NCBI GenBank assembly: GCA_050732775.1
Contig: JBOHRN010000010.1
Coordinates: 124,001 to 188,000, forward strand
DNA length: 64,000 nt
Reading direction: 5' to 3'
From: JBOHRN01 sp050732775
GTDB taxonomy: Bacteria > Gemmatimonadota > Gemmatimonadetes > Longimicrobiales > Longimicrobiaceae
The notes below the pieces were generated by a model that searched no databases, was not told where the DNA came from, and worked only from the letters and a program-made list of their open reading frames with translations. A program made the translations under genes and the position numbers. Below are positions 9,717 to 17,213 of this stretch, piece by piece; the stretch's first letter is position 1, and every line of letters begins with the position of its first letter.

Positions 9717-10594
9717 TACTTTCTCCCCTCTCGGTATTCGATCAGTACAAACCTTTGCCGTCCCGTCAGGTCCGGCAGGATAACGGGCTCTTTATAGCCG
9801 GGCACGCCTCGGGCCAGCGCCGCCACCTGCTCGTGCTGCCCCAATCCCGCCTCCAGCGCCAAGAGCCCGCCGGGTAGCAGGTGGCGGGGCGCTTCCGAGA
9901 CCAGCCGCCGGATTACGGCCAGCCCGTCGTCTCCGGCGAAGAGGGCCTCGGCCGGCTCCCAGCCGACCACCTCGGGGGGGAGCGTGGCTCGGTCCGCTTC
10001 GGCCACGTAGGGAGGATTCGAGACTATCACGTCGAACCTCTCTCCAGCGCCCAAGGGGTCGAACAAGTCTCCGTGGCCGAGCTCCACCTTGTCGTTGAGC
10101 CCGGCCTCTCGCGCGTTTGCGCCGGCTACCCGGAGCGCGTCCCGCGAGCAGTCCGTGGCCACCACGCGGTGAAAGCGTCCCTCCGAGGCCAGCGAAAGGG
10201 CGATGGCGCCGGAACCCGTGCACACGTCCAGGACGGCCAGTCCCTGGCGTCCAGCGGCGTACCGCAAGACCTCTTCCACCAGCCGCTCGGTCTCGGGCCG
10301 CGGGATCAGTACCCGCCGGTCGACTCGCAGGTCGAGGTTCCTGAAGCTGGCCCGGCCCTCCACGTACTGGAGGGGTTCACGCCGGCCGCGGCGCTCCAAC
10401 CGGGCGCGAAAGTTGGCCTGCTCGGCGGGGGCTAGCGGACGGTCAAACTGGAGATAGAGGTCCAACCGCTTGAGCCGGAGCACGCCAGCCAGGAGGAGCT
10501 CGGCGTCGAGCCGGGGGTTCTCGACCCCCCGCCGGCTCAGATAGGCGGCCGCGGGGGGGACAGCCTCCAACACGGTCCACTTTCGAGCGGCCAA
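9716..10594 (-). CDS. prmC: Release factor N5-glutamine methyltransferase PrmC
   Basis: SAM-dependent enzyme that methylates the GGQ glutamine of RF1 and RF2. It has an N-terminal helical domain, PRPETERLVEEVL at about 99-109, the SAM motif VLDVCTGSGAIALSLA at about 121-136, and the catalytic NPPY at 193-196. The 292-residue length is normal. The start is TTG at 10594, three bases after the prfA stop. The substrate gene prfA is directly upstream, as in many genomes. Confidence 0.95.
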   Translation of the reverse strand: MAARKWTVLEAVPPAAAYLSRRGVENPRLDAELLLAGVLRLKRLDLYLQFDRPLAPAEQANFRARLERRGRREPLQYVEGRASFRNLDLRVDRRVLIPRPETERLVEEVLRYAAGRQGLAVLDVCTGSGAIALSLASEGRFHRVVATDCSRDALRVAGANAREAGLNDKVELGHGDLFDPLGAGERFDVIVSNPPYVAEADRATLPPEVVGWEPAEALFAGDDGLAVIRRLVSEAPRHLLPGGLLALEAGLGQHEQVAALARGVPGYKEPVILPDLTGRQRFVLIEYREGRK

Positions 10595-10597
10595 CGG

Positions 10598-11668
10598 TTA
10601 GGCGGCCAGCTCGCCCCGGACGGCGTCTTGCAGCCGCTCGATCAGTTCGTCGAGGGCGCCGTCGAGAACCTCCCCGAGGCTGTGGGTGGTGTAGCCGATG
10701 CGGTGGTCGGTGACCCGGCTCTGGGGAAAGTTGTAGGTGCGGATCTTGGCCGAGCGGTCGCCGGTGCCCACCTGCAGCTTGCGGGCCCTGGCCCGCTCCG
10801 CCTCCCGCTCCGAGATCTTGAGGTCCAGTAGCCGGGAGCGGAGCACCCGCAGCGCCTTATCCTTGTTTTTGTGCTGAGACTTCTCGTCCTGGCAGGAGAC
10901 CACCAAGCCGCTAGGAAGGTGGGTGACCCGGACGGCGGAATCGGTGGTATTGACCGACTGGCCACCCGGCCCGGAAGAGCGGAATACGTCTACCCGAAGG
11001 TCCTGTTCATGCAGCTCCACGTCGACCTCGCCGGCTTCGGGCAGGACCGCCACGGTGGCGGCCGAGGTATGGATGCGGCCCTGGCTCTCGGTGGCGGGGA
11101 CGCGCTGCACCCGGTGGGTACCGGATTCGTAGCGGAGGGTCCCGAAGGCGTTCGCCCCCCGCAGCACTACCACGGTCTCTTTGATGCCCCCCGCCGACCC
11201 CTCGGATACGCTGACCGGCTCCACCTTCCAACCTTTCGACTCGGCGTAGCGGGTGTACATGCGTAGAAGGTCGTGGGCGAAGAGGGCGGCCTCGTCGCCC
11301 CCGGTACCGGCGCGGACCTCCACCACCGCGTCCCGGTCGTCGAGAGGGTCATGGGGCACCACCAGGTCGCGCAGCCGGACCTCTCGCTGCTCCACCTCGG
11401 CCGTGAGCCGGTCCACCTCCTCCCTGGCCAGGGCGGCCATCTCCGCGTCTCCGGGCGACTCACGCAGGAGCTCGCGGGCTCCCTCCAACTCCTCGCGCGC
11501 CGTCCCGAGCTCGGAGGTCGCTTCCACCACCTCGGAGAGCCGGGCGTGTTCGCGCGAGAGCTCGCGGAGCCGCGCGGGATCGCTGGTCACGCCGGGATCG
11601 GCCAGCTCGCGCGAGGTCTCTTGGTGGCGCCGTTCGACCTCCCGGAGGCGTTCCTCGAAGGGGTTCAT
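10598..11668 (-). CDS. prfA: Peptide chain release factor 1
   Basis: Terminates translation at UAA and UAG. The RF1-specific stop-codon tripeptide PAT is at residues 191-193 inside RVPATESQGRIHTS, and the catalytic GGQ is at 235-237 inside SSGPGGQSVNTTDS. At 356 residues it is full length. It lies between rpmE and prmC. The prfA-prmC pair places the factor next to the enzyme that methylates its GGQ glutamine. Confidence 0.98.
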   Translation of the reverse strand: MNPFEERLREVERRHQETSRELADPGVTSDPARLRELSREHARLSEVVEATSELGTAREELEGARELLRESPGDAEMAALAREEVDRLTAEVEQREVRLRDLVVPHDPLDDRDAVVEVRAGTGGDEAALFAHDLLRMYTRYAESKGWKVEPVSVSEGSAGGIKETVVVLRGANAFGTLRYESGTHRVQRVPATESQGRIHTSAATVAVLPEAGEVDVELHEQDLRVDVFRSSGPGGQSVNTTDSAVRVTHLPSGLVVSCQDEKSQHKNKDKALRVLRSRLLDLKISEREAERARARKLQVGTGDRSAKIRTYNFPQSRVTDHRIGYTTHSLGEVLDGALDELIERLQDAVRGELAA

Positions 11669-11675
11669 GGGAGCA

Positions 11676-11696
11676 GGGCCGGGCGCCGCCCGGCCC
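11676..11696 (-). terminator. GC-rich hairpin between rpmE and prfA
   Basis: A 21-base near-perfect palindrome with arms GGGCCGGGCG and CGCCCGGCCC around one central base. It sits in the 33-base gap after the rpmE stop and just before the prfA ATG. There is no downstream T-run, so it is more likely an mRNA processing or partial-termination element that lowers prfA relative to rpmE than a full terminator. Confidence 0.45.
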
Positions 11697-11701
11697 GGGG
11701 G

Positions 11702-11914
11702 TTACTGCTTCGGCTTGGCGCCGCCGTAGCGCTGGCGGAACCGTTCAACCCGTCCCGCGGTGTCTACCAGCTTCTGCTTGCCGGTGTAGAAGGGGTGGCA
11801 CGCGGAGCAGATCTCCACGTGGATGTGCGAGATGGTGGAGCGGGTTTCGAACGAATTTCCGCACGCGCACTGCACCGATACCGTCTCGTACTTAGGATGG
11901 ATTCCTGGCTTCAT
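11702..11914 (-). CDS. rpmE: 50S ribosomal protein L31 (zinc-binding form)
   Basis: Large-subunit protein at the intersubunit bridge. The 70-residue sequence begins MKPGIHPKYETVSVQC and contains cysteines C16 and C18 and the pair CSACH (C36, C39), which define the zinc-containing version. The C-terminus FYTGKQKLVDTAGRVERF is typical. It has a near-consensus promoter and a roughly 60-base leader upstream and is the first gene of rpmE-prfA-prmC. Confidence 0.96.
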   Translation of the reverse strand: MKPGIHPKYETVSVQCACGNSFETRSTISHIHVEICSACHPFYTGKQKLVDTAGRVERFRQRYGGAKPKQ

Positions 11915-11939
11915 GGTAGTCCCTTAACCGCGATCTGCC

Positions 11940-11956
11940 GCGCCCCTCAAGGGCGC
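11940..11956 (-). promoter_or_regulatory. Small hairpin in the rpmE leader
   Basis: GCGCCC and GGGCGC arms (6 base pairs) with a 5-base loop lie between the predicted start of transcription and the rpmE ribosome site. It could serve regulation of L31 synthesis, but no known ligand-binding fold is recognised. Confidence 0.3.
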
Positions 11957-11981
11957 TGAAAGCAGGTAATCATAACAATTG

Positions 11982-12010
11982 ATTATAACTTAGGCGGGAG
12001 CGTTTGGCAA
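11982..12010 (-). promoter_or_regulatory. Near-consensus sigma-70 promoter of rpmE operon
   Basis: Minus strand: -35 TTGCCA (12005-12010), a 17-base spacer, and a perfect -10 TATAAT (11982-11987). It lies in an AT-rich pocket that stands out from the GC-rich surroundings. The predicted transcript would start near 11975, about 60 bases before the rpmE ATG. Confidence 0.75.
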
Positions 12011-12047
12011 GCCGGCGACTGCCCGCCGGAGAGGTCTCGGGCTAGCG

Positions 12048-12473
12048 CTACCTCCAATCCTTCAACATGCGGCGTAGATCATCCCGGTGCTGGCTCTCGT
12101 CGACCACCAGGTCCTCCAGGTGCACTTTGATGGAGATCTCCCCGAGCTCGTCCGCCTGATCGATACGGCGGGTGTACCTCTCGATGGTGTCGATCTCGGC
12201 CTGCAGGGCGTTCTCCAGCATGGCCCGGTTGTCACGCGGCTCGGGCACGGGCGGAACACTGGTGGTGGGGTGTCCTCCCAGGGCCACTATTTTGTCGGCC
12301 AGAAAGGCGGCGTGGGACAGTTCGTCCGGAATCTCGCCCTCGAAGAATGCCCGCAGCTCCTGGCGGTACGGCCCGCTCACCAAGCTGGCGTAGGTCCGGT
12401 ACATGATCACCGCTTGGTACTCGGCGGCGAGATCCTCATTCAGGGCGTCGATCAGAGCTTTGGCGTCGGGCAT
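12048..12473 (-). CDS. Ferritin-like domain protein (bacterioferritin/Dps-type)
   Basis: 141-residue four-helix-bundle protein with carboxylate and histidine ligands placed as in bacterioferritins: DLAAEYQAVIMYRTY in helix 1, EGEIPDELSHAAFLADKI with an ExxxxxH ligand set in helix 2, AEIDTIERYTRRI in helix 3 and VVDESQHRDDLRRML in helix 4. It probably oxidises or stores iron, or protects against peroxide. No heme-ligand assignment is possible. It is not closely coupled to its neighbours. Confidence 0.8.
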   Translation of the reverse strand: MPDAKALIDALNEDLAAEYQAVIMYRTYASLVSGPYRQELRAFFEGEIPDELSHAAFLADKIVALGGHPTTSVPPVPEPRDNRAMLENALQAEIDTIERYTRRIDQADELGEISIKVHLEDLVVDESQHRDDLRRMLKDWR

Positions 12474-12500
12474 GAGTTCGGTTTAATGCAAGAGGGATAC

Positions 12501-13211
12501 CTAAGGCGAAACCGGCGTGGGGAAGAACCACACTCCCCCAAACGTCATCCCCGCGTAACGAACGTCCGTGGTGGCGGTTAGCCGCCCCTCGGCCAGGAAG
12601 CGAAGCGACTCCCAGAGGCCGAGCTCGACCCCCACCAGCAGGTTGAGCCCGGGCGAGACCGAGCTGAGCAAGTCTTCCACGAAGGTGTCGTCGATGGCCT
12701 CTCCGCGGCCGTTCAGAAAGTGGAGGCCCAGCCCCGCGCCCGCGTAGGGAGTAAAAGGGATACCCCCGACCTCGCGGACGTAATGAGCGTCCAAGGCGAG
12801 AATCAAGTCGCTCCGCCGGACCTCGCCGAAGTCGATGCGGGGGCACTCGTCCGCCGGGTGCTGGCGCTCGCACAGCTCCCGGAACTGGTCGGAGAGCCGC
12901 TCTACCTCCGAGCGCTCCACGAACGACGACCAGAAGGAGAGCCGTGGAACTATCCGGATACGGGGTCCCAGAAAGCCGAGGTCCGCTCGCACGGCCGCTT
13001 CCAGGGTGGGCTCGATGCGGGCGAGCCAGATGGACCCCACCTCCAGCCCGAAACCGCGTAGCTCCAGGTTCTCGTAGTCGTACTCCTCCGACTCTCCGAG
13101 TACCTGGGCGCCAAGTGGTACAAAGGTGATGAGCGGCAGGACCAGGGAAAAAAGCCGAAACCAGCGCCACCAGCCCGCGCGCGGAGTAGCAGGCGCCGCA
13201 AAGAGTGCCAT
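12501..13211 (-). CDS. Predicted outer-membrane beta-barrel protein
   Basis: 236-residue protein with a Sec-type signal peptide (hydrophobic core FSLVLPLITFVPLGAQ, cleavage likely near residue 36). The remainder alternates short hydrophobic beta strands such as LGLHFLNGRG and MTFGGVWFFP, ending near the C-terminus with an aromatic strand, as in small OmpA-like or surface-antigen barrels. The exact family and ligand are not recognised. A tail-first order follows a SpoIID-like gene 13 bases away on the same strand. Confidence 0.6.
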   Translation of the reverse strand: MALFAAPATPRAGWWRWFRLFSLVLPLITFVPLGAQVLGESEEYDYENLELRGFGLEVGSIWLARIEPTLEAAVRADLGFLGPRIRIVPRLSFWSSFVERSEVERLSDQFRELCERQHPADECPRIDFGEVRRSDLILALDAHYVREVGGIPFTPYAGAGLGLHFLNGRGEAIDDTFVEDLLSSVSPGLNLLVGVELGLWESLRFLAEGRLTATTDVRYAGMTFGGVWFFPTPVSP

Positions 13212-13224
13212 TTATCGACGCTCT

Positions 13225-14511
13225 TCAGTACAGCTCCCGGACGCGGGCGTCCCGGTAGTAGGCGGCCAGTATCTCCCGGTACCCCTGCCCGGCCCGGTCG
13301 CGACCCATCGCACCGACCTGGCACATACCGATGCCGTGTCCCCAGCCGCCTCCGTCGGCCACCACCTCGGTAACCCGGCCGTCCGGGCCGCGCGAAACCT
13401 CCACTTCGAACTTGGAGCTGTAGAGGAGTCCCCCCTCCGGCCGCTCCAAGATCCAACGGACCCGGTCCCTGCCGCTCACGAAAGTACCATTCTCGGTCTC
13501 GATCACCAGGCGGGCCACGCGCCCGGAGGGGGTGAGGCCGGCGACCCTCAGGTCGTGGATCTCCCCCACCGAGCCCGTACCCGGAGGTAGGGAGTCGGCC
13601 AGGGTGCGGGAGAGGATCTGCTCCAACTCGCTGGCCGTCCACCGGACCGTCCATTCGAAGAGCCGGGAAGAACGGTCGTACGACTCGCCGGTACGCGGGT
13701 TCACGTCGATCACCGACTTGAGGTACGGCTCGGGGTCGGCGTCCCACACCTCTTCGATGGCCGCGGTGCGGCCCGCGCAGGTGGAGTGGTAGTACGCCTC
13801 GATCGGCTCGCCGTCGTAGACCAGAATCTCCCCTCCGGTAGCGAAGACCGCGCGAGATACGGTCCCGTGCTCCACCGAGGCGCCTCCGTACGCCTGGTCG
13901 GCCACGGTCGCGTACAGGTCGAAGCCGAGAGCCGAGCGCCGGCCAAGGTGGGCGATGGCGTAGGTACGCGCGGCCACCGCCTGGGCCTTGGCTGTCTCGA
14001 AGAGCTCCTCGCCCACCTGGCCAATCTCGCGCGGGACCACGCCAAGCAGGTAGGTCTCGAGAGCAACCAGATTTACCGCGGTGAGCCGGCCGGCGCTCCG
14101 GCTCTGCAAGAGAACCGAGCCGCGGTATGAATTCTCCGCCACCGTCACCAAGGCGTCGCCGGCCGGCTCGACCACCAGCCCCCCCCGGCTCGCGGCTTCG
14201 CCCCCGAGGGTCACCGCGGCGTCGGAGCTAACCCGAGCTAGCCACTCGTTCGCGCCCGCCCCCCGGCTCAGGGTGCGCCCCGAGCTCGCCTCCACGATCC
14301 GGTAACCCCCGGTGACGCCGATCTCCAAGGTGTCGGCGTCCACGGCGAGGCCGATCTTCACCTCCGGCTCGCTAGTGGGCAAGCCGGGAGAGAGCAAGGG
14401 TGGTGGGGGGCCGGGATCGACCCGGGGCGGGGCGCACGCGGCAGCGGCGAGGCATACGGAAACCGCCATCCGGCCCAGGGCAACACGCCCCCGCCCTTCA
14501 GTCCAGCGCAT
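13225..14511 (-). CDS. SpoIID/LytB domain lipoprotein
   Basis: 428-residue protein related to the SpoIID lytic transglycosylase and LytB amidase enhancer. The ATG at 14511 is chosen because it starts a lipoprotein signal peptide with lipobox AAAC at residues 23-26 and overlaps the hemL end by 14 bases. Seen: LETYLLGVVPREIG, KAQAVAARTYAI, YYHSTCAGRTA, VRWTASELEQIL, and GWGHGIGMCQVGAMG, all diagnostic for the SpoIID domain. In a diderm, a peptidoglycan-remodelling lipoprotein role is inferred. Whether it cleaves denuded glycan strands is untested. Confidence 0.88.
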   Translation of the reverse strand: MRWTEGRGRVALGRMAVSVCLAAAACAPPRVDPGPPPPLLSPGLPTSEPEVKIGLAVDADTLEIGVTGGYRIVEASSGRTLSRGAGANEWLARVSSDAAVTLGGEAASRGGLVVEPAGDALVTVAENSYRGSVLLQSRSAGRLTAVNLVALETYLLGVVPREIGQVGEELFETAKAQAVAARTYAIAHLGRRSALGFDLYATVADQAYGGASVEHGTVSRAVFATGGEILVYDGEPIEAYYHSTCAGRTAAIEEVWDADPEPYLKSVIDVNPRTGESYDRSSRLFEWTVRWTASELEQILSRTLADSLPPGTGSVGEIHDLRVAGLTPSGRVARLVIETENGTFVSGRDRVRWILERPEGGLLYSSKFEVEVSRGPDGRVTEVVADGGGWGHGIGMCQVGAMGRDRAGQGYREILAAYYRDARVRELY

Positions 14512-15790
14512 ACGCGAGCGCCTCGCGGGCGCGTACAACGGTCTCTGCGACATCTCGGTCTTGGTGCGCGGTGGATAAAAACCCTGCCTCAAAGGGAGAG
14601 GGAGCCAGGAAAACTCCCCGCTCCAGCAGCCCCCTGTGCCACGCCGGGAACAGTCCGGCGCCGGACTCTCGCGCCTCCTGGAAGTTTCGGGCCGGACCGT
14701 CCCGGAAAGAGACTCCCCACATCGAACCGAGGTGTCCGCCCGCCATCGGAACCCCCAGCGAGTGGCCGTTCTCGAGCAACCCCTCCACCAACCGGGCGGT
14801 GCTGCGCTCCAGCGCGGCGTACGGATCGTTTTTCCTCAGGTGGCGGAGTTGGGCGATGCCCGCTGACATGGCCAGCGGGTTTCCAGAAAGGGTGCCCGCC
14901 TGGTACACCGGCCCCTCCGGCGCCACCAGCTCCATAACCTCTTTGCGCCCTCCGTAAGCCCCCACGGGGAGCCCGCCCCCGATCACCTTTCCGAGCGTGG
15001 TCAGGTCGGGTATCACGCCGAAGTACCCTTGCGCCCCTCCCGCCGCCACCCGGAAGCCGGTCATCACCTCGTCGAAGACGAGCAGGGAGCCGCCCTCCTC
15101 CGTGACGCGCCGGAGCCCCTCCAGAAAGCCCGGGAGGGGGGGGATGAAACCGGCGTTACCCACCACCGGCTCGACGATGACCGCGGCGATCTGGCCGGGC
15201 TTTTCGCGGAAAATACTCTCCACCGCGTCCAGGTCGTTGAACGCGACCGTGGCGGTGAGGTTCGAGAAGGCGGACGGCACCCCTGGAGAGTCGGGCAGCC
15301 CCAGCGTAGCGACGCCCGACCCCGCCCGCGCCAGGAAGGAGTCGCCGTGGCCATGGTAGCACCCCTCAAACTTGAGCAGCAGGTCGCGGCCGGTGAAGCC
15401 GCGCGCCAGCCGCAGCGCCGACAGGGTGGCCTCGGTGCCGCTGTTCACGAAGCGGAGCCGTTCGAGGGCGGGCATCGCCTCCCGGATCAACTCCGCCAAC
15501 TCTATCTCCAGCGGGGAAGGCGCCCCGAAGGAGGTGCCGGCGAGAGCCGCCTGGTGCACCGCGTCTACCACCTCGGGGTGGGCGTGGCCGAGGATCAGCG
15601 GGCCGTAGGAGAGGACGTAATCCAGGTACTCATTGCCGTCCACGTCCCAGATCCGGCATCCCTCGCCCCGTTCCACGAAGAACGGTTCGCCCCCCACCGC
15701 GCGGAACGCCCGTACCGGCGAACTGACCCCACCCGGCATCAACCCCCGGGCCCGGCGGAAGAGCTCCGAGGAGCGGGGGCGGGCTCCCAC
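14498..15790 (-). CDS. hemL: Glutamate-1-semialdehyde 2,1-aminomutase
   Basis: Last step of 5-aminolevulinate formation by the C5 route of tetrapyrrole synthesis. PLP-dependent class-III aminotransferase fold: FVNSGTEATLSALRLAR, YHGHGDSFLA, VFDEVMTGFR, and the PLP lysine K268 in TTLGKVIGGGLPVGA. 430 residues, full length. The start is GTG, sharing one base with the yajQ stop (TAGTG). No other heme gene is in the window. Confidence 0.95.
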   Translation of the reverse strand: MGARPRSSELFRRARGLMPGGVSSPVRAFRAVGGEPFFVERGEGCRIWDVDGNEYLDYVLSYGPLILGHAHPEVVDAVHQAALAGTSFGAPSPLEIELAELIREAMPALERLRFVNSGTEATLSALRLARGFTGRDLLLKFEGCYHGHGDSFLARAGSGVATLGLPDSPGVPSAFSNLTATVAFNDLDAVESIFREKPGQIAAVIVEPVVGNAGFIPPLPGFLEGLRRVTEEGGSLLVFDEVMTGFRVAAGGAQGYFGVIPDLTTLGKVIGGGLPVGAYGGRKEVMELVAPEGPVYQAGTLSGNPLAMSAGIAQLRHLRKNDPYAALERSTARLVEGLLENGHSLGVPMAGGHLGSMWGVSFRDGPARNFQEARESGAGLFPAWHRGLLERGVFLAPSPFEAGFLSTAHQDRDVAETVVRAREALAYALD

Positions 15791-16290
15791 TAGCGGAAGT
15801 TACCGAAGTCGAGTTCGACGCCGAAGTCGTGCTCCTTGAGGTAGACGATCACCTGCTGGAGCTCGTCTCTGGAGGGAGATTGGACGCGCAGTTGGTCGTC
15901 CTGGATCTGGATCTGCACTTTCTTGAAACCGCCGGACTTGACCGACTTGACGATCTCCTTGGCTTTATCTTGGGGGATGCCCTGCTGGAGGTCGACCCTC
16001 TGGCCAAGCTTCCCCCCCGACGCCGGCTCGGGCTTTTGGAAGTGGAGGTTCTTCAGGGGCACCTTGCGCTTGGCCAGCTTGGAGTTGAGCACGTCCGCGA
16101 GGGCCTGGAGCCGATACTCGTCTTCGGCCAGGAGCCCGATCCACCCTTCGTCCCGGTAGAAGTCGACCTCGGCGGCCACCCCCTTGAAGTCGTACCGCTG
16201 GGAGACCTCGCGCACGGCCTGGTTCACCGCGTTATCAACCTCCTGGAGGTCCACGCCGGAGGTCACGTCGAAAGAAGCCGTTTTGGCCAT
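15790..16290 (-). CDS. yajQ: YajQ family nucleotide-binding protein
   Basis: 166-residue two-subdomain protein; family members bind RNA, nucleotides or cyclic di-GMP. Seen: SFDVTSGVDLQEVDNAVNQA at the N-terminus, SQRYDFKGV, LQQGIPQDKAKEIVKSVK, KKVQIQIQDDQLRV and SPSRDELQQVI. The length is normal. It lies directly upstream of hemL. A c-di-GMP effector role is known only in some proteobacteria, so it remains a family-level inference here. Confidence 0.92.
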   Translation of the reverse strand: MAKTASFDVTSGVDLQEVDNAVNQAVREVSQRYDFKGVAAEVDFYRDEGWIGLLAEDEYRLQALADVLNSKLAKRKVPLKNLHFQKPEPASGGKLGQRVDLQQGIPQDKAKEIVKSVKSGGFKKVQIQIQDDQLRVQSPSRDELQQVIVYLKEHDFGVELDFGNFR

Positions 16291-16294
16291 CTGT

Positions 16295-17152
16295 CTACTG
16301 GTTGAAGACTTGTGCCCCCTCTGGTACCTCGAAGTGGAAGAGGGAGTCGGGAAGGTCGGGATTCATGCGCAGCTCCGAGAGCTGGAGACGCCGCACCGAG
16401 TGGTTCTGTTCGGTGATCTCGAAACGGCGAACCAGCCCGTCTTCGCGGGTAACCCAAATCTTCAGGAGCCGGAAGGGAGAGTCGTACTTGGGTACCAGTT
16501 TCAGCACGTCCGCGGCGCGGCCACCCACCCGCTCCGTGCCGACCCGCGTTGCCAGGTAACGTTCGGCAGCCCCACGCAGGAACTCGGCGTGAAAGTCAAC
16601 CCCGCCCGCGTCGCCCGAAACCCGGGCACGGATCACCTGTTTCGGGTCCGAGCTGGGGTAGTAGAGCCAGAGGTGGCGTCCGTCGGCCACCACCACGTCG
16701 CCCGCGGGATCGGTAAAGCGCATCAGAAAGCGGTTGGGCCGGCGCTGGTAAATGACCCCGGAGCTGCGCCTGGTCTCGTCCAGGAGCGGGACCTCCAACT
16801 CCTGCTCGAAACTCGCTTGTAGGGAGCGCATACTCGAGTACACCCGCTCGACCCGGCGCAGGATCTCCCCGGCGCCTGGGTCCGAGGGCTCGGACTGACG
16901 CGCCTGATCTGCTTCCGATGGCGCCTCTTCAACACCTTTCTCGGAAGGCGGGGCCGCTTCGTCTTCGGCGCCCGCTCCAGCTCCCTGCCGCGGATAGGAA
17001 CCCTGCTTCTCGTCCGCGGGCTCGGCCTCGGCCGAGCCGGGCTGAACCCGTTCGCCGCTCCGCTCGGGGGTGTCCGAGCGGTCCGAGCCGCCGCAACCGG
17101 AGAAAGCGAAAGCGAGTAGGAAGGTGTAGCTGGTGAGGCGGTAGAATTTCAT
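16295..17152 (-). CDS. lolA: LolA-like outer-membrane lipoprotein carrier domain, itself a predicted lipoprotein
   Basis: 285-residue protein whose C-terminal 180 residues fit the LolA/LolB fold: a half-barrel with VERVYSSMRSLQASFEQ, GVIYQRRPNRFLMRFTDP, HLWLYYPSSDPKQVI, and a final WVTREDGLVRRFEITEQN region. The ATG at 17152 starts a signal peptide ending in a lipobox-like FSGC (Cys20). It is followed by about 95 residues rich in Glu, Pro, Ala and Ser. Standard LolA is soluble and about 200 residues, so a lipid anchor with an extended linker is atypical. A 61-base gap follows ftsK. Confidence 0.82.
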   Translation of the reverse strand: MKFYRLTSYTFLLAFAFSGCGGSDRSDTPERSGERVQPGSAEAEPADEKQGSYPRQGAGAGAEDEAAPPSEKGVEEAPSEADQARQSEPSDPGAGEILRRVERVYSSMRSLQASFEQELEVPLLDETRRSSGVIYQRRPNRFLMRFTDPAGDVVVADGRHLWLYYPSSDPKQVIRARVSGDAGGVDFHAEFLRGAAERYLATRVGTERVGGRAADVLKLVPKYDSPFRLLKIWVTREDGLVRRFEITEQNHSVRRLQLSELRMNPDLPDSLFHFEVPEGAQVFNQ

Positions 17153-17213
17153 GCGCTGGCTCGGTTTTGGTGGCGCGGAGTGGTACCCGGGAGGTGGCCA
17201 GCTCGTTCCTAGC

